Assembly: GCF_001188955.3 (NCBI RefSeq)
Contig: NZ_JPRF03000021.1
Coordinates: 62,001-126,000, forward strand
Direction: 5' to 3'
From: Kitasatospora aureofaciens
GTDB lineage: Bacteria; Actinomycetota; Actinomycetes; Streptomycetales; Streptomycetaceae
DNA length: 64,000 bases
Below the pieces are notes generated by a model. It made no database searches, had not been told where the DNA came from, and was given only the letters and a program-made list of their open reading frames with translations. The position numbers and the translations under genes were made by a program. Below are positions 1 to 13,087 of this stretch, one piece after another. Numbering within the stretch: position 1 is the stretch's first letter; each line of letters begins with the position of its first letter.

Positions 1-330
1 GGCCCATCGCCTCCAGCGTGGTGGCCATCGCCTGGACGACGAGGCCGCCGAAGGAGTGCCCGAGCAGGTGGTAGGGCCCCTGCGGCTGCACTTCGCGGAT
101 GAGGGCGACGTAGTCGGCCGCCATCTCCTCGACGGTCGCGGGCAAGCCGTCGGTGCGGGTGAGGCTGCGTGCCTGGAGGGCGTAGACGGGCCGGTCCGGC
201 AGGTAGGGCAGGAAGCGGCTGTAGCCGAGGCCGACGCCGTAGCCCGCGTGTACGCAGAACAGCGGAGGCAGGGTGCCCTCGCCGCGCAGGGGCATGAGCT
301 CGGCGAACTTCTCGCCCAACTCGGGTCCGT
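1..330 (-). other. Thioesterase domain (start only)
   Basis: Type I NRPS thioesterase that should hydrolyse or cyclise the finished peptide. The nucleophile motif GHSFGG is read at about positions 47-66, preceded by a typical [10 protein letters not shown] start. The Asp and His of the triad lie outside the window, so linear versus macrocyclic release cannot be judged. Ser3, Thr9 or a side-chain amine on residue 1 could serve as an internal nucleophile (inference). Confidence 0.85.
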
Positions 331-3300
331 TCGCCAGCCGTTCGGCTAGCGCGGCCACACTGGGGGCTTCGAACAGGTCGCGCAGGGAGAGCTCCTCACC
401 CGTGCTCGCGCGGATGCGCCCGACGAGGCGGGTGGCCAGCAGCGAGTGGCCGCCGAGTTCGAAGAAGCTGTCGTCCACGCCGACCCTCGGCAGGCCGAGC
501 ACCTCTGCGAAGAGCGTCGCGAGCACCTCCTCCCGCAGGGTGATCGGCTCGCGGCCAGACCCGACAGGGGTCTCGGGGACGGGAAGCGCGCGACGGTCCA
601 GCTTGCCGTTGCCGGTCAGTGGGAGGTCGTCGAGCACCACGAGCGCGGAGGGGACCATGTAGTCGGGCAGCCGCTCGGCGAGGTGGGCGCGCAGCGCGTC
701 GGTCGCCACTGCCCCTGCCGGGACGAGGTACCCGACAAGGCGCTTGACGCCCGGCCTGTCCTCGCGGACGACGACCACCGCCCGGCCGACCGACGGATGG
801 GCGGCGAGGACGGCCTCGATCTCGCCCGGCTCGATCCGGAAGCCGCGCAGCTTGACCTGCGTGTCCGCGCGGCCCGCGTACTCCAGCAGGCCGTCCGTGG
901 ACCAGCGCGCCAGGTCACCGGTGCGGTACATGCGCGCGCCGTCGGAAGCGAACGGATCCGCGACGAACCGTTCGGCGGTGAGGCCCGGGCGTTCGGCGTA
1001 TCCGCGGGCCACGCCGGCGCCGGCCAGGTAGAGCTCTCCGACGCAGCCGGCGGGCACCGGGCGCAGGCCCGCGTCGAGGACGTAGGCGCGCATGTCGTCC
1101 AGCGGGCGGCCGATCGGCAGGGAGCCCGAGGGCGCGTCGGAGACGGCATGGGTGGCGGCGAAGGTCGTGGTCTCGGTGGGGCCGTAGCCGTTGACGACGA
1201 CGGTGCCGGGGCAGGCCGCGAGCACCTGGCCGACGGCGACCGGAGACACCACGTCGCCGCCCGTCCACACCTGTGCGACCCCGCGCAGGCAGCTCGGCTC
1301 CTCCTCGGCGACCAGGGAGAACAGTCCCGCCGTCAGCCATAGCGCGGTGACGCCGTGCTCGGTCACCATCCGTCGCAGCGTGGAGGCGGTCACCTCGCCC
1401 GCCGGAGCGACGACCGCGCGACCGCCGCCCAGCAGCGGTGCCCACAGCTCGAACGTCGACGCGTCGAAGGAGTGCGGCGAGTGCACCAGCACGCGCTCGA
1501 ACGCGTCCCCGGCGAAGCGGGAGTCAGTGGCGAGCGCCACGACGTCGCGGTGGGTGACCGCGACGCCCTTCGGGCGGCCGGTGGACCCCGAGGTGTACAT
1601 CACGTACGCCAACTGGAGCGGGTCACTCGAGTTCCGCGGCGCGTCGGTGCGCTGCTCAGTGCCGACCTGGACGACGGGAAGGCCCAGCCGCGCGGCCTCG
1701 GTGGGCATCGCCGCGTCGGTGACGACCAGCACGGCACCGGTCTCGGCGACGATCGCCTCGCGGTGCGCCAGCGGGTACCGGGCGTCCAGCGGGACGAAAC
1801 ACCCGCCCGCCTTCAGGACGCCGAGGAGGGCGACGATCAGCTCGGGTGAGCGCTCCATCAGCACGGCGACGGCTCGCTCTGCCCCCACGCCCTCGGAACG
1901 GAGCCGCCAGGCCAGGGCGTTGGCCCGGGCGTCCAGCTCCGCGTACGTCCACGTCGAACCGCCGTCGCCGACGAGCGCGACCGCATCGGGCGTGCGTTCC
2001 GCCTGGGCGGCGAATAGCTCGGGCACGGAGCCGAGGAGGCGCTCGCGCGGGGTACCGTTCCCTGCGTCCAGGAGCTGCCGCGCCTCGGCCCCGTCAAGGA
2101 CCGGCACCGTGCCGAGCGCCGTGCCGGGCTCGTTCTCCAGGGCGTCGACCAGCGCGTCGAGAGTCGTGTGCAGCAGTCGGCAGACCCGCTCCGCATCGAT
2201 CGGGGCGAGGGCCTGGGCCGTGAGCCGGAAGCCCGCGCCGAGGTCGTCGACGGAGACGGTGAGCGGGTAGTTGGTGCGCTCCTGGCTCATGAGCAGCTCG
2301 ATGCCCTCCGGTGCCGCCGGACGAGCCGGCTCCTCCACGCCTGCGCTGTGACGGTAGTTCAGCAGCGAGGTGAACAGCGGAGCGGTGCCGCCGATGCCGC
2401 TCGCGCGCTGCGCGAGGGTGAGCGGCGCGTGCTCGTGCACGAGCAGGTCCGCGAGCTGCCCGCGCATCGCCGCGAGCGCGTCGGTGACGCTGACGCCCGC
2501 GGTGCGGGCCCGGACGGGGAGGGTGTTGATGAAGAGCCCCGGGACCCGGTCCGCGCCGGAGCCGCCGTTCATACGGCCGAAGAGCACCGTGCCGAAGACC
2601 ACGTCCTCGCGGTTGGAGGTCGCTGCGGCCACGCGGGCCCAGGCGAGGTGGAACACCGTCGCCGGGCTGACGCCGAGGCGGCGGGCCTGGCCGCGCAGCC
2701 GCTCGGCGAGCGGGTCGGCGAGGTGCAGCCGGGCCTCGGCGACCTGGGCCGCGTCGCCGCGCACGTCGAGCAGGCCGAACGGGGCGGTCGGCTCGGTGAC
2801 GTCGCCGAGCAGTTCGGCGAAGAACCGCTCGTGCTCCTCGCGGGTGACCCGCAGGCGGGCCTGGGCGACGAAGTTGCGGAACGGAATCGGGACCGGAAGG
2901 CCGTCGCCCTCCCCCGCCAGGACCGCCTGGATCTCGGCGAGCAGGACCTCCATGGCGGTGTGGTCGGTGGTGAGGTGGTGGCGCTGCAGCAGCATCAGCC
3001 AGCGCCCCTCCCGGGACGGGTCGGCGGCGATGTGAGCGCACATGAGCGGCGCGGCGCCGAGGTCCATGGACCCGGGACAGGCGGCGTGCAGCTCGACCAC
3101 CGGGTCGTCGGAGCCGGTGAGTTCGAGGACCGTGACGGGGATCTCCGCCGTTCGGGCGACGACCTGCACCGGCTCGGCCAGGCCCTCCCACACGACCGCC
3201 GTGCGCAGCACGTCGTGGCGGTCGACGACCGTCTGCAGCGCGCCGAGGAAGCCGTGCAGCCGGGCGAGGGAGTCGAACGAGAGGACCGTCGGGAGCACGT

Positions 3301-6300
3301 ACACGTCGCGCCCGCCCGCGTTCATCAGATGGTGGAAGAAGATCCCCTCCTGGAGCGGCGCCAGCGGGTAGATGTCGGCGATGTTGGCGGCACCGCCCGG
3401 GAAGACGGAGACGATGCGGTCCAGCTCCGGCTGTGTCAGGGCCGCCAGCGGCAGCATGTCCGACGTCAGCTCGGTCGCGTCTGCCGGGATCAGGTTCGGC
3501 GGCACTGCGACCTCGGCGACCGTAGCGGCGCCGGCGAGCCCGGCCACCGTGGGCGTGGAGAACAGCGCCCGGACGTTGACCTGGACGCCGCGTGTGCGCA
3601 GCTTCTCGACGAGCGAGACGGCCAGCAGCGAGTGGCCGCCGAGCTCGAAGAAGTCGTCGTCCACGCCGACCCGTTCGACGCCGAGGACCTGTGCGAAGAG
3701 TTCGCAGATGACCTCCTCGCGGGCACCGGACGGCGCCCGGTACCCGGCGGCGGCGGTGAACTCCGGGGCGGGCAGGGCCCGGCGGTCCAGCTTGCCGTTG
3801 ACGGTCAGCGGAAGCGCGTCCAGCAGTACCACTGCGGCCGGGACCATGTAGTCCGGCAGCGACGCGGCGGCGTGGCGGCGCAGCTCGACCGGGTCGGGCA
3901 CGGCCGAGGGGGAGGCCGAGGCTTCCGCCGGGACGACGTAGGCGACCAGGCGCTTGTCCCCCGGCACGTCCTCGCGGACCAGGGCGGTGGCCTGGGCGAC
4001 GGACGGGTGCGCGGCGAGCGCGTTCTCCACCTCGCCCAGCTCGATGCGGAAGCCGCGGATCTTCACCTGGTCGTCGGCGCGGCCGACGAACTCCAGCTCG
4101 CCGTCGCGGTTCCACAGCACCACGTCGCCGGTGCGGTACATGCGCTCACCGGGCGTCGTGCCGTAGGGGTCCGCGATGAAGCGGTCGGCCGTCAGGGCCG
4201 GGCGGCCGAGGTAGCCACGCGCCAGTCCGGCACCGGCGACGTAGAGTTCGCCGGCCGTCCCGGGCGGGCACAGCCGCAGCGACGGGTCGAGGACGTAGAC
4301 GCGTAGGTCCGGGATGGCGCGGCCGATGACGCTGCCGGTGGCGCCGCCCCCGACCAGCGCGGCATCCAGCTCGGCGTAGCTGACGTGCACCGTGGTCTCG
4401 GTGATGCCGTACATGTTGACCAGCACCGGGGCGTCGTCACGGTGGCGCGTGTACCAGGAACGCAGGCGCGGCAGGTCGAGCGCCTCGCCGCCGAAGACGA
4501 CGCCGCGCAGCCGCAGCCGCGCGCCGAGCTCCGGGTCCTGCGCGTCCGCCTGCATCAGCTGGTAGAAGGCTGAAGGGGTCTGGTTGAGGATCGTCACCTG
4601 CTCGCGGACCAGCAGTGCGAGGAAGTCGGCGGGCGAGCGGGAGACGTCGGCGGGCACGACGACGAGCCGACCGCCGACGAGCAGGGCGCCCCACAGCTCC
4701 CACACCGAGAAGTCGAACGCGAAGGAGTGGAACCACGTCCACACGTCGTCGGCGGTGAAGCCGAACCAGTCGTCGGTGGCGCCGAACAGGCGGGCGACGT
4801 TGCCGTGCGGGATCAGCACGCCCTTGGGGCGGCCGGTGGAGCCGGAGGTGTAGATCACGTAGGCGGGATGCTCGGGGAGCAGCCGGCCGCGCCGCTCGTC
4901 CGCAGTCAGGTCCGCGTCGGAGACGGCCGCGAGGAGCTGCCGCGTCTCGGGGTCGTCCAGGACCAGGCGTTCTCCGGGCGTCTCGTTGCTGCCCGCAACG
5001 GTGAGGGTCAGCAGCGGGCGGGCGTCGTCGAGCATGCAGGCGATGCGGTCGGTCGGGTAGTCCGGGTCGATCGGCAGGTAGGCGCCGCCGGCCTTGAGGA
5101 CGGCGAGCAGCGCGACGACCAGCTCGGCCGAGCGCGGCATGGCGACGGCGACCAGCGTCTCCGGTCCGACGCCGCGGTCGGCCAGGACGCGGGCGAGGCG
5201 GTTGGCCCGCGCGTTGAGCTCGGCGTAGGTCAGCTCGGTGCGGTCGGCATCGGTACGGTCGAAGGAGACGGCGACGTTCTCGGGTGTACGCGCGGCCTGC
5301 GCCTCGAAGAGCTCGGGAACGGTCGAGACGGGCATGCGGACGGGGTGCTTGGTCCACTCCGTCAGCATGCGCCGCCGCAGCGCGTCGTCGAGCACGTCCA
5401 CGGCGCGCAGGGAGGTGTGCGGCGCCGTCTCCAGTGCGGTGACCAGGCCCTCCACCGCGGTGCCGAGCAGCGTGCAGACCAGTGCCGCGTCGATGGGCGC
5501 GACGGCGATCACGGAGAGGTTGAGCGCGGTGCCGTGGTCGTCCACGGAGACGGTGAGCGGGTAGTTGGTGCGGTCCTCGCCGTGTTCGAGGCCGATGCCG
5601 AGGTCGGCGGCGGGCTCGTCGCCGTGGCCACGCCCGTGGCGGTAGTTGAGCAGGGCGGTGAACAGCGGGGCGGGGGCGGTGATGCCGCTGGCTCGCTGGG
5701 CCAGCGCGAGCGGGGCGTGCTCGTGGACGAGGAGGTCGGCGAGCTGTCCGCGCATCGCGCCGACCGCGTCGGCGACGGTGTGGGCGGCGGTGTCGAGGCG
5801 AACGGGCAGGGTGTTGATGAACAGCCCCGGCACCCGGTCGGCACCGCTGCCCGCGTTCATCCGGCCGAAGAGCAGCGTGCCGAACACCACGTCGTCGCGG
5901 TTGGCGGTCGCGGCCACGACGCGGGCGAACGCGACGTGGAACAGCGTCGCCGGGCTCACCCCCAGCACACGTGCCTGCTCCCTGACGCGGGCCGCCAGTT
6001 CGGGCGCGAGCGGAAGGCGGGCGCGGTCCACGGTGCTGCCGTCGCCGCGCACGTCCAGCAGCCCGAACGGCGCGGACGGCTCCGCGACGTCGCCCAGCAC
6101 GCCGGCGAAGTAGCGCTCGTGGTCCTCACGGGAGATGCCGAGCCGGGCCTGCGCGACGAAGTCGCGGAACGGCAGCGGCGCCGGCAGGTGGTCGGCCGCG
6201 CCCTCCAGGACCGCCCGGATCTCGGACATCAGCACGTCCAGGGCGGTGTGGTCGTTGATGAGGTGGTGCCGCTGGAGCACCAGCAGCCAGCGCCCGGTGC

Positions 6301-9300
6301 CGACTTCGGCGGCGAAGAACGCGCGCAGCAGCGGGGCGGCGCCGATGTCCATGCGGGCCGGGCAGGCGGCGTGGAGTTCGGCGACCGGATCCTGCTCCCC
6401 GCTCAGCTCGACCGTCTGGACGGGCAGCTCGGCCCGGCGGGCGACGACCTGTACCGGCTCGGGCAGGCCCTGCCAGAAGAACGCGGTACGGAGGATGTCG
6501 TGTCGGTCGATCACGAACCGCAGTGCGCCGAGGAAGGCGTCGAGGCGCTCGCGCGAGTCGAAGGTGAGCAGCGACGGCAGGACGTAGGGGTCCTCGCCGT
6601 CGACAGCCATCAGGTGGTGGAAGAAGATGCCTTCCTGGAGGGGGGCGAGGGGGTAGACGTCGGCGATGTTCGCCGCGCCGCCCGGGAAGGCGGAGACGAT
6701 GCGGTCGATCTCCGTCTCGCTCAGCTCGACCAGCGGCAGCATCTGCGGGGTGAGATGCCCGGCGCCGGCCGGGATCAGGTTCGGCGGCACCACGACGCCC
6801 GAGGCGTCACCGGCTGCGGTCGCGGCGGCGAGCCGAGCCGGGCTCGGGGAGGTGAAGAGGGTGCGCACGTCCACCGGGACGCCGCGGGCGCGCAGCTTCT
6901 CCACGAGCGACACGGCGAGCAGGGAATGCCCGCCGCGCTCGAAGAAGTCGTCGTCCACACCGACCCGCTCCACGCCCAGGACGCGGGCGAACTCCTCGCA
7001 CAACACCTCCTCATGCGCCGTCGCGGGCGCACGGTAGGCGGTCGCGACGGCGGACCCGAAGTCCGGCGCGGGCAGCGCCCGGCGGTCCAGCTTGCCGTTG
7101 ACCGTCCTCGGCAGCACGTCCACCGCCACGATCGCCGCGGGCACCATGAAGTCCGGCAGGACCGCAGCGAGATCGGTCCGGACGGAGGCCGCGTCGAATC
7201 CGGGCTCGGGGACGACGTAGCCGACGATGCGCTTGTCGCCGGGCACGTCCTCACGGACAACCACGGCGCCGTGCGCCACGAGGGGGTGGGCGGCCAGCTG
7301 GGCTTCGATCTCGCCGAGTTCGATGCGGTAACCGCGGATCTTCACCTGGTCGTCGGTACGGCCCAGGTACTCGATGTTCCCGTCCCCACGCCAGCGTGCC
7401 AGGTCACCCGTGCGGTACATCCGCGTGCCGGAGGCGCCGAAGAGGTTGGCGACGAACCGCTCGGACGTCAGCGCCGGGCGGCCGAGGTAGCCACGCGCCA
7501 GCTGCGCGCCCGCGATGTAGAGCTCACCGGCCACACCCGCCGGCACCGGGCGCAGCCCGGCGTCCAGGATGTAGGCCTGCGTGTTCCACATCGGGCGGCC
7601 GATGGGGACGACGGTGCCCGACTCGACGTCGTCGCCCACCAGGTAGTCGGTGCAACCGACCGTCACCTCCGTCGGACCGTAGTGGTTCACCACCGCGACC
7701 CCCGGGTGCGCCTTGCGCCACTGCTCCAGCTGCGCGCCCTGTACGGCCTCGCCACCGACCATCAGCCGGCCCGTCGGCACGTGCGCGTCCGACATCGCAT
7801 CCAGGTACGCCAGACCGCTCGGCGTCACCTTCAGGAAGGTGAGCCGCTCCGCGGCCAGGACGCCCGGGAGACGCTCGTCCAGCGCCGCCACGCGGACGCG
7901 ACCGCCCGAGGTCAGCGCGCCGTAGAGGGCGGTGACACCCGCGTCGAAAGAGACCGAGAAGTGCATCAGGGTGCTCTGGCGCACCTCCGGGTACGCCTCT
8001 ACGGCGCGGGAGAGGTAGTTGACCACGGCCGCGTGCGGCAGCACGACGCCCTTCGGGCGGCCGGTCGAGCCGGAGGTGTAGATCACGTACGCCGGGTGCT
8101 GCGGCTCGATGGCCACACCGAGGTCGGTGTCGTCGAAGCCGTCGGTGGACAGCTCGTCCAGCAGCAGGACCTCGACATCCGTGGTGTCACCCGCGCGCTC
8201 CACGCAGGCACGGCTGGTCAGCAGCACCCGAGGCGCCGAGTCGGCCACCATGTACGCGATCCGGTCCACCGGGTACTCCGGGTCGACCGGCACGTACGCG
8301 CCACCCGCCTTGAGCACCGCCAGCATGGCGACGAACACGTCCGCCGAGCGCTCCATGAGCAGAGCCACCGCCGTCTCCGCGCCCACGCCGCGCGAGGCGA
8401 GCAGGCGGGCCAGGCGGTTGGCGCGCGCGTTCATCTCGGCGTAGGTCAGCTCGGCGCTCTCGTCGACGAGCGCAACGGCGTCCGGGGTGCGGGCCACCTG
8501 AGCCTCGATCAGGCCCGTCAGTGTGGTGTCCGGGACGGTGTGGCCGGTGGCGTTCCACTCGGTGAGGATGCGATGCCGCTCGTCGTCGTCCAGCACCTCG
8601 ACACGGGCGACGGGGAGGCCGGGCTCGGCGAGCACGGTCCGCAGGACGGCGAGCAGGCGTGCGGCGAGCCGCTCTGCGGTGGCTTCGTCGAAGAGGTCGC
8701 GGGCGAAGGTCACCGTGCCGTGAAGGCCCGCCGGGGCGCCGTCGGCGTCGTGTCGCTCGCCGAGGGTGAAGGCGAGGTCGTACCGGGCGGCCAGGTCGTC
8801 CCCCGGGACGTGGCGGACGTCGAGGCCGGGGAGGTCCAGCACGGCCTGCGCGTTGTTCTGGAGCGAGAGCATGACCTGGAAGAGCGGGTGCCGGGCCATC
8901 GACCGCGACGGGGCCAGCTCCTCCACGAGCCGCTCGAACGGCACGTCCTGGTGCGCGAACGCGCCCAGGCTCCTTTCACGGACACGGGTCAGCAACTCCG
9001 TGAAGGTCGGGTCGCCGGACAGGTCCGTGCGCAGCACGAGCGTGTTGACGAAGAACCCGACCAGCTCCTCGAGCGCGTCGTCGGTGCGGCCCGCGATCGG
9101 CGTGCCGATCGGGATGTCCTGCCCCGCGCCCAGGCGCGACAGCAGCACCGCGAGCGCCGCCTGCAGCACCATGAACGGCGTCACACCCTCGGCGCGGGCG
9201 AGTTCCAGCAGGCGCGCGTGCTCGTCGGCGGGCACGGCGAAGGCGACGGTTCCGCCCGAGTGGCTCGCGACGGCCGGACGCGGCCGGTCGGTGGGCAGCG

Positions 9301-12300
9301 CCAGCTCCTCCGGCAGCTCGGCCAGCGCCTCGCGCCAGTAACCCAACTGCTCAGCCAGCAGGCTGCCCCCGTCCTCGACCGAGCCCAGCAACTCGCGCTG
9401 CCACAGCGCGTAGTCCGCGTACTGCACCGGCAACGGCTCCCACACCGGGACGCCGCCGCGCACGCGGGCGGCGTAGGCCGTCGAGGCGTCGCGGGCCAGC
9501 GGCGCCAACGACCACCCGTCACCGGCGATGTGATGCACCACCACGACGAACCTGTGCCGCTCGGCGTCCTTCGAGAACAGCCAGGCGCGGAAAGGCGGTT
9601 CGGCCTTGAGGTCGAAGACGTGCCGGGCGGCGCGGGCGACGACCTCCTCGTCGTGGGCGCCGACGGTCAGCAGCGTGCCGACCGCTTCGACGGGCAGGAC
9701 GCGCTGGCACGGCCGGCCGGCGACAGTGGTGAAGACGGTGCGCAGCACCTCGTGCCGGGCGACGACGTCCCGCAGGGCCGCCTCCAGCGCGTCGGCCTGC
9801 ACCGGACCGGTGAGGTCGAGGCTGAGCGGAATGTTGTAGGTGGCGCTCGGGCCCTCCAGCTCGCCGAGGAACCACAGGCGCTGCTGTGCGAAGGAGACCG
9901 GGAGGTGCTCGGGTCGCTCGGCGGCGGTCAGCGCGGGGCGGCGGCGCCCGGCGCCGTCCTGCCGGCCGGTCAGACGGGCGGCCAGCGCGGCGACGGTGGG
10001 CGCCTCGAAGAGCGCCCGGATCGGCAGCTCGACGTCGAGCGCGGTGCGCACACGGCTGACGAGCCGGGTGGCGAGCAGCGAGTGGCCGCCGAGGGCGAAG
10101 AAGTCGTCGTCGACGCCTACGGACGACAGGCCGAGGATCTCGGCGAAGAGGTCGGCGAGGACCTGCTCGTGCGGCGTGCGCGGCGGGCGGTCCTCGGTGA
10201 CCGCCAGGTCCGGGGCGGGCAGGGCGCGGCGGTCCAGCTTGCCGTTGACGGTCAGCGGCAGCGCGTCCAGGACCAGGTAGGCGGCCGGGACCATGTACTC
10301 GGGCAGCCGCTCGGCGAGGTGGGCGCGCAACTCCTGGGCCGCCACGTCCCCGGTGGGGACGACGTAGCCGACCAGGCGCTTCACGCCCGGCGTGTCCTCG
10401 CGGACCACGACGGCGACCTGCCCGACGGCGGAGTGGGCGCCGAGCGCGGCCTCGATCTCGCCGGGTTCGATGCGGAAGCCGCGCAGCTTGACCTGCTGGT
10501 CGGCGCGGCCCGCGTACTCCAGCAGCCCGCCGCGGTTCCAGCGGGCCAGGTCACCGGTGCGGTACATGCGCTCACCGCTGGTGCCATGCGGGTCGGCGAC
10601 GAAGCGCTCCGCCGTCAGCGCCGGGCGGTCGAAGTAGCCGCGCGACAGGCCCGCGCCCGCGAGGTACAGCTCACCCACACAGCCCACCGGGACCGGCCGC
10701 AGGCGGTCGTCCAGCACGTAGGCGCGCATGCCGTCGAGCGGGCGCCCGATGGGGAACGCGCCCTCGGGGGCCCGCGTCACCGCGTGGGTGGCGGCGAAGG
10801 TCGTCGTCTCGGTCGGGCCGTAGCCGTTCACCACAGTCAGTCCGGGGCAGGCGTCCAGGACACGGGCGACCGCGACGGGCGAGACCACGTCGCCACCGGT
10901 CCACACCTGGTGGACGCCGTGCAGGCTGCGCGGCTCCTCCTCGGCGACGACGGCGAACAGGCCCGCCGTCAGCCACAGCGCCGTCACGCCCTGCTCGGCC
11001 ACCACGCGGCCGAGCGCAGCCGCCGACAGCTCGCCGGCCGGCGCGACGACCACGCAGCCGCCGTTGAGCAGCGGGACCCACAGCTCGAACGTCGAGGCGT
11101 CGAACGAGTACGGCGAGTGCACCAGCACCCGCTCGAACGCCGCCGACCCGGCGTAGCGGGCGTCCGACGCCAGCGCGACCACGTCCCGCTGCGTCACGGC
11201 CACGCCCTTGGGCCGGCCCGTTGAGCCGGAGGTGTACATCACGTAGGCGAGCTGGCGCGGGTCGCAGGCGACCTCCACGGCGTCGCCGACCTCGCCGCGC
11301 TCGTCGCCGACCAGGACGACGGTGCGGCTCAGCGCCTCGGCACCGTCGCGCGAGGCGGCGTCGGTGAGGACCAGCTTCGCGCCGGTCTCGGCGACGATCG
11401 CCTCACGGTGCGCGAGGGGGTAGCGGGAGTCCAGGGGCACGAAGAAGCCGCCCGCCTTCACCACGGCCAGCAGCGCCACGACCAGGTCGGCGGAGCGGTC
11501 CATCAGCACCGCGACGGCGCTCTCGGCGCGGACGCCCTCGGCCGCCAGGCGCCGGGCCAGGCCGTTGGCGCGCGCGTCCAACTCGGCGTAGGTCAGCTCG
11601 ACACCGTCGGCCGCGGCGACGGCGACGGCGTGCGGGGTGCGGGCGACCTGGGCGGCGAAGCGCTGCGGCAGCGTCCCGGCCGCCTCCGGACGGGGCGCGA
11701 CACCGGTGCTCCAGTCGGCGAGGAGGCGGTCGCGCTCGGAGGCGTCCAGGATCGCGACGCGGGAGACAGGCTGCCGGGGGTCGGCGACCACGGCCGCCAG
11801 CACGCGGACGAAGCAGTCACCGAGCTGCTGCGCGGTCGCGGCGTCGAACAAATCGGCGGCGAACGTGACGTTGCCCCACAGGCCTGACGCGGACGTGGCG
11901 GTTGAGGCCGGCTGCTCGCCGAAGGTGAAGGCGAGGTCGAACTTGGCGGGGGCCTCGCCGCCCTCCAGTGCCGCGACCGTCAGGCCCGGGAGGTCCAGCT
12001 GCGGCTGGGCGTTGTTCTGAAGCGACAGCATGACCTGGAACAGCGGGTGCCGGGCCATCGACCGCGACGGGGCGAGGTCCTCGACCAGCCGCTCGAACGG
12101 CACGTCCTGGTGCGCGAAGGCGCCCAGCCCCGCCTCGCGGGAACGGCGCACCACCTCGGCGAAGGTGGGGTCGCCGGACAGGTCGGTGCGCAGAACCAGG
12201 GTGTTGACGAAGAAGCCGACGAGGTCGTTCAGGCCCTCGTCCGTACGGCCGGCGACGGCGGTGCCGACGGGGATGTCGGTTCCGGCGCCGAGACGCGAGA

Positions 12301-13087
12301 GCAGGACGGCCAGGGCGCTCTGGAGCACCATGAACAGGGTGCCGCCCTGGGCGCGGGCGAGGCCGGCGGCGCGCTGGTGCAGCTCGGCCGGGACCGCGAA
12401 CTCGACGGTGCCGCCCCGATGCCCGGCGGCGGCCGGGCGCGGACGGTCGTAGGGCAGGGCCAGCTCCTCGGGGAGGTCGGCCAGCGTCTCGCGCCAGTAG
12501 GCGAGCTGCTCGCTGAGCAGGCTCTCCGGGTCGTCCTCGTCGCCGAGCAGTTCGCGCTGCCACAGTGCGTAGTCGGCGTACTGGCCGGGCAGTTCGTCCC
12601 ACTCGGGCTCGCCGCCCGCCAGGCGTGCGGCGTAGGCGGTGGAGACGTCGCGGGCCAGCGGTCCCATGGACCAGCCGTCACCGGCGATGTGGTGCACCAC
12701 CAGCAGCAGCACGTGACTGTCAGGGCTCCGACTGAACAGCCAGGCCCGCAGCGGAAGTTCGTCGGCCAGGTCGAAGGCGTGCCGGGACGCGTGGGCGACC
12801 TCCTCGCGCAGCCCCGCCTCGTCGAGGCCGGTGGCGTCGACGACGGTCAGCAGCGAGCCGACGCTGTCGGCGGGCCGGATGTCCTGCCAGGGCTCGCCGT
12901 CGACGGCGGGGAAGACGGTGCGCAGCACCTCGTGCCGGCCGACGACGTCCCGCAGGGCGGCGTCGAGCACGTCGGCGTCGAGGTGGCCGGTGAGCCGCAG
13001 GCCGAGCGGGATGTTGTAGGTGGCGTTGGGTCCTTCCAGCTGGCCGAGGAACCACAGCCGCTGCTGTGCGAAAGAAACCGGGATCAT
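1..13087 (-). CDS. Four-module NRPS with terminal thioesterase (partial, 3' end beyond window)
   Basis: This nonribosomal peptide synthetase adds residues 7-10 and releases the product. At least 4362 codons are visible, and the gene runs off the left edge inside the TE. Domain order is C-A-T-C-A-T-C-A-T-C-A-T-TE. Approximate landmark residues are: C His motifs at 133, 1187, 2275 and 3373; A-domain TSGSTG motifs at 620, 1673, 2748 and 3833; T-domain GGHSLL-type serines at 1001, 2054, 3153 and 4214; TE motif GHSFGG near 4343. Codes read from the A domains suggest Val, Asp-like, Thr and Val. The first two C domains are LCL-like (HHIAGDG). The third and fourth have HHxxxDH and a PLAPLQEG N-terminus, as in dual or DCL condensation domains. 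The ATG overlaps the stop of the upstream NRPS by one base (TGATG), so the two are co-translated. The protein begins directly at the first C motif with no docking helix. Confidence 0.95.
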   Translation of the reverse strand, partial: MIPVSFAQQRLWFLGQLEGPNATYNIPLGLRLTGHLDADVLDAALRDVVGRHEVLRTVFPAVDGEPWQDIRPADSVGSLLTVVDATGLDEAGLREEVAHASRHAFDLADELPLRAWLFSRSPDSHVLLLVVHHIAGDGWSMGPLARDVSTAYAARLAGGEPEWDELPGQYADYALWQRELLGDEDDPESLLSEQLAYWRETLADLPEELALPYDRPRPAAAGHRGGTVEFAVPAELHQRAAGLARAQGGTLFMVLQSALAVLLSRLGAGTDIPVGTAVAGRTDEGLNDLVGFFVNTLVLRTDLSGDPTFAEVVRRSREAGLGAFAHQDVPFERLVEDLAPSRSMARHPLFQVMLSLQNNAQPQLDLPGLTVAALEGGEAPAKFDLAFTFGEQPASTATSASGLWGNVTFAADLFDAATAQQLGDCFVRVLAAVVADPRQPVSRVAILDASERDRLLADWSTGVAPRPEAAGTLPQRFAAQVARTPHAVAVAAADGVELTYAELDARANGLARRLAAEGVRAESAVAVLMDRSADLVVALLAVVKAGGFFVPLDSRYPLAHREAIVAETGAKLVLTDAASRDGAEALSRTVVLVGDERGEVGDAVEVACDPRQLAYVMYTSGSTGRPKGVAVTQRDVVALASDARYAGSAAFERVLVHSPYSFDASTFELWVPLLNGGCVVVAPAGELSAAALGRVVAEQGVTALWLTAGLFAVVAEEEPRSLHGVHQVWTGGDVVSPVAVARVLDACPGLTVVNGYGPTETTTFAATHAVTRAPEGAFPIGRPLDGMRAYVLDDRLRPVPVGCVGELYLAGAGLSRGYFDRPALTAERFVADPHGTSGERMYRTGDLARWNRGGLLEYAGRADQQVKLRGFRIEPGEIEAALGAHSAVGQVAVVVREDTPGVKRLVGYVVPTGDVAAQELRAHLAERLPEYMVPAAYLVLDALPLTVNGKLDRRALPAPDLAVTEDRPPRTPHEQVLADLFAEILGLSSVGVDDDFFALGGHSLLATRLVSRVRTALDVELPIRALFEAPTVAALAARLTGRQDGAGRRRPALTAAERPEHLPVSFAQQRLWFLGELEGPSATYNIPLSLDLTGPVQADALEAALRDVVARHEVLRTVFTTVAGRPCQRVLPVEAVGTLLTVGAHDEEVVARAARHVFDLKAEPPFRAWLFSKDAERHRFVVVVHHIAGDGWSLAPLARDASTAYAARVRGGVPVWEPLPVQYADYALWQRELLGSVEDGGSLLAEQLGYWREALAELPEELALPTDRPRPAVASHSGGTVAFAVPADEHARLLELARAEGVTPFMVLQAALAVLLSRLGAGQDIPIGTPIAGRTDDALEELVGFFVNTLVLRTDLSGDPTFTELLTRVRERSLGAFAHQDVPFERLVEELAPSRSMARHPLFQVMLSLQNNAQAVLDLPGLDVRHVPGDDLAARYDLAFTLGERHDADGAPAGLHGTVTFARDLFDEATAERLAARLLAVLRTVLAEPGLPVARVEVLDDDERHRILTEWNATGHTVPDTTLTGLIEAQVARTPDAVALVDESAELTYAEMNARANRLARLLASRGVGAETAVALLMERSADVFVAMLAVLKAGGAYVPVDPEYPVDRIAYMVADSAPRVLLTSRACVERAGDTTDVEVLLLDELSTDGFDDTDLGVAIEPQHPAYVIYTSGSTGRPKGVVLPHAAVVNYLSRAVEAYPEVRQSTLMHFSVSFDAGVTALYGALTSGGRVRVAALDERLPGVLAAERLTFLKVTPSGLAYLDAMSDAHVPTGRLMVGGEAVQGAQLEQWRKAHPGVAVVNHYGPTEVTVGCTDYLVGDDVESGTVVPIGRPMWNTQAYILDAGLRPVPAGVAGELYIAGAQLARGYLGRPALTSERFVANLFGASGTRMYRTGDLARWRGDGNIEYLGRTDDQVKIRGYRIELGEIEAQLAAHPLVAHGAVVVREDVPGDKRIVGYVVPEPGFDAASVRTDLAAVLPDFMVPAAIVAVDVLPRTVNGKLDRRALPAPDFGSAVATAYRAPATAHEEVLCEEFARVLGVERVGVDDDFFERGGHSLLAVSLVEKLRARGVPVDVRTLFTSPSPARLAAATAAGDASGVVVPPNLIPAGAGHLTPQMLPLVELSETEIDRIVSAFPGGAANIADVYPLAPLQEGIFFHHLMAVDGEDPYVLPSLLTFDSRERLDAFLGALRFVIDRHDILRTAFFWQGLPEPVQVVARRAELPVQTVELSGEQDPVAELHAACPARMDIGAAPLLRAFFAAEVGTGRWLLVLQRHHLINDHTALDVLMSEIRAVLEGAADHLPAPLPFRDFVAQARLGISREDHERYFAGVLGDVAEPSAPFGLLDVRGDGSTVDRARLPLAPELAARVREQARVLGVSPATLFHVAFARVVAATANRDDVVFGTLLFGRMNAGSGADRVPGLFINTLPVRLDTAAHTVADAVGAMRGQLADLLVHEHAPLALAQRASGITAPAPLFTALLNYRHGRGHGDEPAADLGIGLEHGEDRTNYPLTVSVDDHGTALNLSVIAVAPIDAALVCTLLGTAVEGLVTALETAPHTSLRAVDVLDDALRRRMLTEWTKHPVRMPVSTVPELFEAQAARTPENVAVSFDRTDADRTELTYAELNARANRLARVLADRGVGPETLVAVAMPRSAELVVALLAVLKAGGAYLPIDPDYPTDRIACMLDDARPLLTLTVAGSNETPGERLVLDDPETRQLLAAVSDADLTADERRGRLLPEHPAYVIYTSGSTGRPKGVLIPHGNVARLFGATDDWFGFTADDVWTWFHSFAFDFSVWELWGALLVGGRLVVVPADVSRSPADFLALLVREQVTILNQTPSAFYQLMQADAQDPELGARLRLRGVVFGGEALDLPRLRSWYTRHRDDAPVLVNMYGITETTVHVSYAELDAALVGGGATGSVIGRAIPDLRVYVLDPSLRLCPPGTAGELYVAGAGLARGYLGRPALTADRFIADPYGTTPGERMYRTGDVVLWNRDGELEFVGRADDQVKIRGFRIELGEVENALAAHPSVAQATALVREDVPGDKRLVAYVVPAEASASPSAVPDPVELRRHAAASLPDYMVPAAVVLLDALPLTVNGKLDRRALPAPEFTAAAGYRAPSGAREEVICELFAQVLGVERVGVDDDFFELGGHSLLAVSLVEKLRTRGVQVNVRALFSTPTVAGLAGAATVAEVAVPPNLIPADATELTSDMLPLAALTQPELDRIVSVFPGGAANIADIYPLAPLQEGIFFHHLMNAGGRDVYVLPTVLSFDSLARLHGFLGALQTVVDRHDVLRTAVVWEGLAEPVQVVARTAEIPVTVLELTGSDDPVVELHAACPGSMDLGAAPLMCAHIAADPSREGRWLMLLQRHHLTTDHTAMEVLLAEIQAVLAGEGDGLPVPIPFRNFVAQARLRVTREEHERFFAELLGDVTEPTAPFGLLDVRGDAAQVAEARLHLADPLAERLRGQARRLGVSPATVFHLAWARVAAATSNREDVVFGTVLFGRMNGGSGADRVPGLFINTLPVRARTAGVSVTDALAAMRGQLADLLVHEHAPLTLAQRASGIGGTAPLFTSLLNYRHSAGVEEPARPAAPEGIELLMSQERTNYPLTVSVDDLGAGFRLTAQALAPIDAERVCRLLHTTLDALVDALENEPGTALGTVPVLDGAEARQLLDAGNGTPRERLLGSVPELFAAQAERTPDAVALVGDGGSTWTYAELDARANALAWRLRSEGVGAERAVAVLMERSPELIVALLGVLKAGGCFVPLDARYPLAHREAIVAETGAVLVVTDAAMPTEAARLGLPVVQVGTEQRTDAPRNSSDPLQLAYVMYTSGSTGRPKGVAVTHRDVVALATDSRFAGDAFERVLVHSPHSFDASTFELWAPLLGGGRAVVAPAGEVTASTLRRMVTEHGVTALWLTAGLFSLVAEEEPSCLRGVAQVWTGGDVVSPVAVGQVLAACPGTVVVNGYGPTETTTFAATHAVSDAPSGSLPIGRPLDDMRAYVLDAGLRPVPAGCVGELYLAGAGVARGYAERPGLTAERFVADPFASDGARMYRTGDLARWSTDGLLEYAGRADTQVKLRGFRIEPGEIEAVLAAHPSVGRAVVVVREDRPGVKRLVGYLVPAGAVATDALRAHLAERLPDYMVPSALVVLDDLPLTGNGKLDRRALPVPETPVGSGREPITLREEVLATLFAEVLGLPRVGVDDSFFELGGHSLLATRLVGRIRASTGEELSLRDLFEAPSVAALAERLANGPELGEKFAELMPLRGEGTLPPLFCVHAGYGVGLGYSRFLPYLPDRPVYALQARSLTRTDGLPATVEEMAADYVALIREVQPQGPYHLLGHSFGGLVVQAMATTLEAMG
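355..3470 (-). other. NRPS module 10 (C-A-T), Val predicted
   Basis: The ten specificity positions read DAFWWGGTFK, close to bacterial Val codes such as DAFWIGGTFK. The C domain begins [14 protein letters not shown], followed by GRD, and has HHLTTDH as its catalytic motif. That class follows D-residues or epimerises the donor itself, so the upstream Thr9 is probably D-configured. The T domain carries GGHSLL. Confidence 0.75.
3535..6760 (-). other. NRPS module 9 (C-A-T), Thr predicted
   Basis: The specificity positions read DFWNFGMVHK, one step from the standard Thr code DFWNIGMVHK. This is the clearest substrate call in the second synthetase. The C domain is again the PLAPLQEG / HHLINDH type, suggesting that residue 8 is presented as, or turned into, the D-form. 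Confidence 0.82.
6830..9900 (-). other. NRPS module 8 (C-A-T), Asp-like pocket (DATKVGHVGK)
   Basis: Lys278 and His322 match Asp codes (DLTKVGHIGK in surfactin synthetase), but Leu236 is Ala. The A domain and its T domain are nearly identical to module 5 over a block of about 1.7 kb (roughly 6604-8325 versus 16229-17951, constant offset). The substrate is Asp or an Asp isostere. See the cysteate hypothesis in the findings. Confidence 0.65.
9985..13087 (-). other. NRPS module 7 (C-A-T), Val predicted
   Basis: The code is DAFWWGGTFK, identical to module 10. The C domain is LCL-like ([16 protein letters not shown] start, HHIAGDGWS). It accepts the chain in trans from the T domain of module 6 at the C-terminus of the upstream synthetase. 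Confidence 0.75.

Noticed and set aside
4727..11224. A plus-strand open frame of more than 2000 codons opposite the NRPS, and a similar one at 16045-21171
   Set aside because: Both lie fully antisense to clear NRPS domains, and their translation is repetitive Gly/Arg/Val/His-rich text that mirrors the NRPS codon pattern. Long antisense frames are expected in DNA with almost no A/T in third positions.
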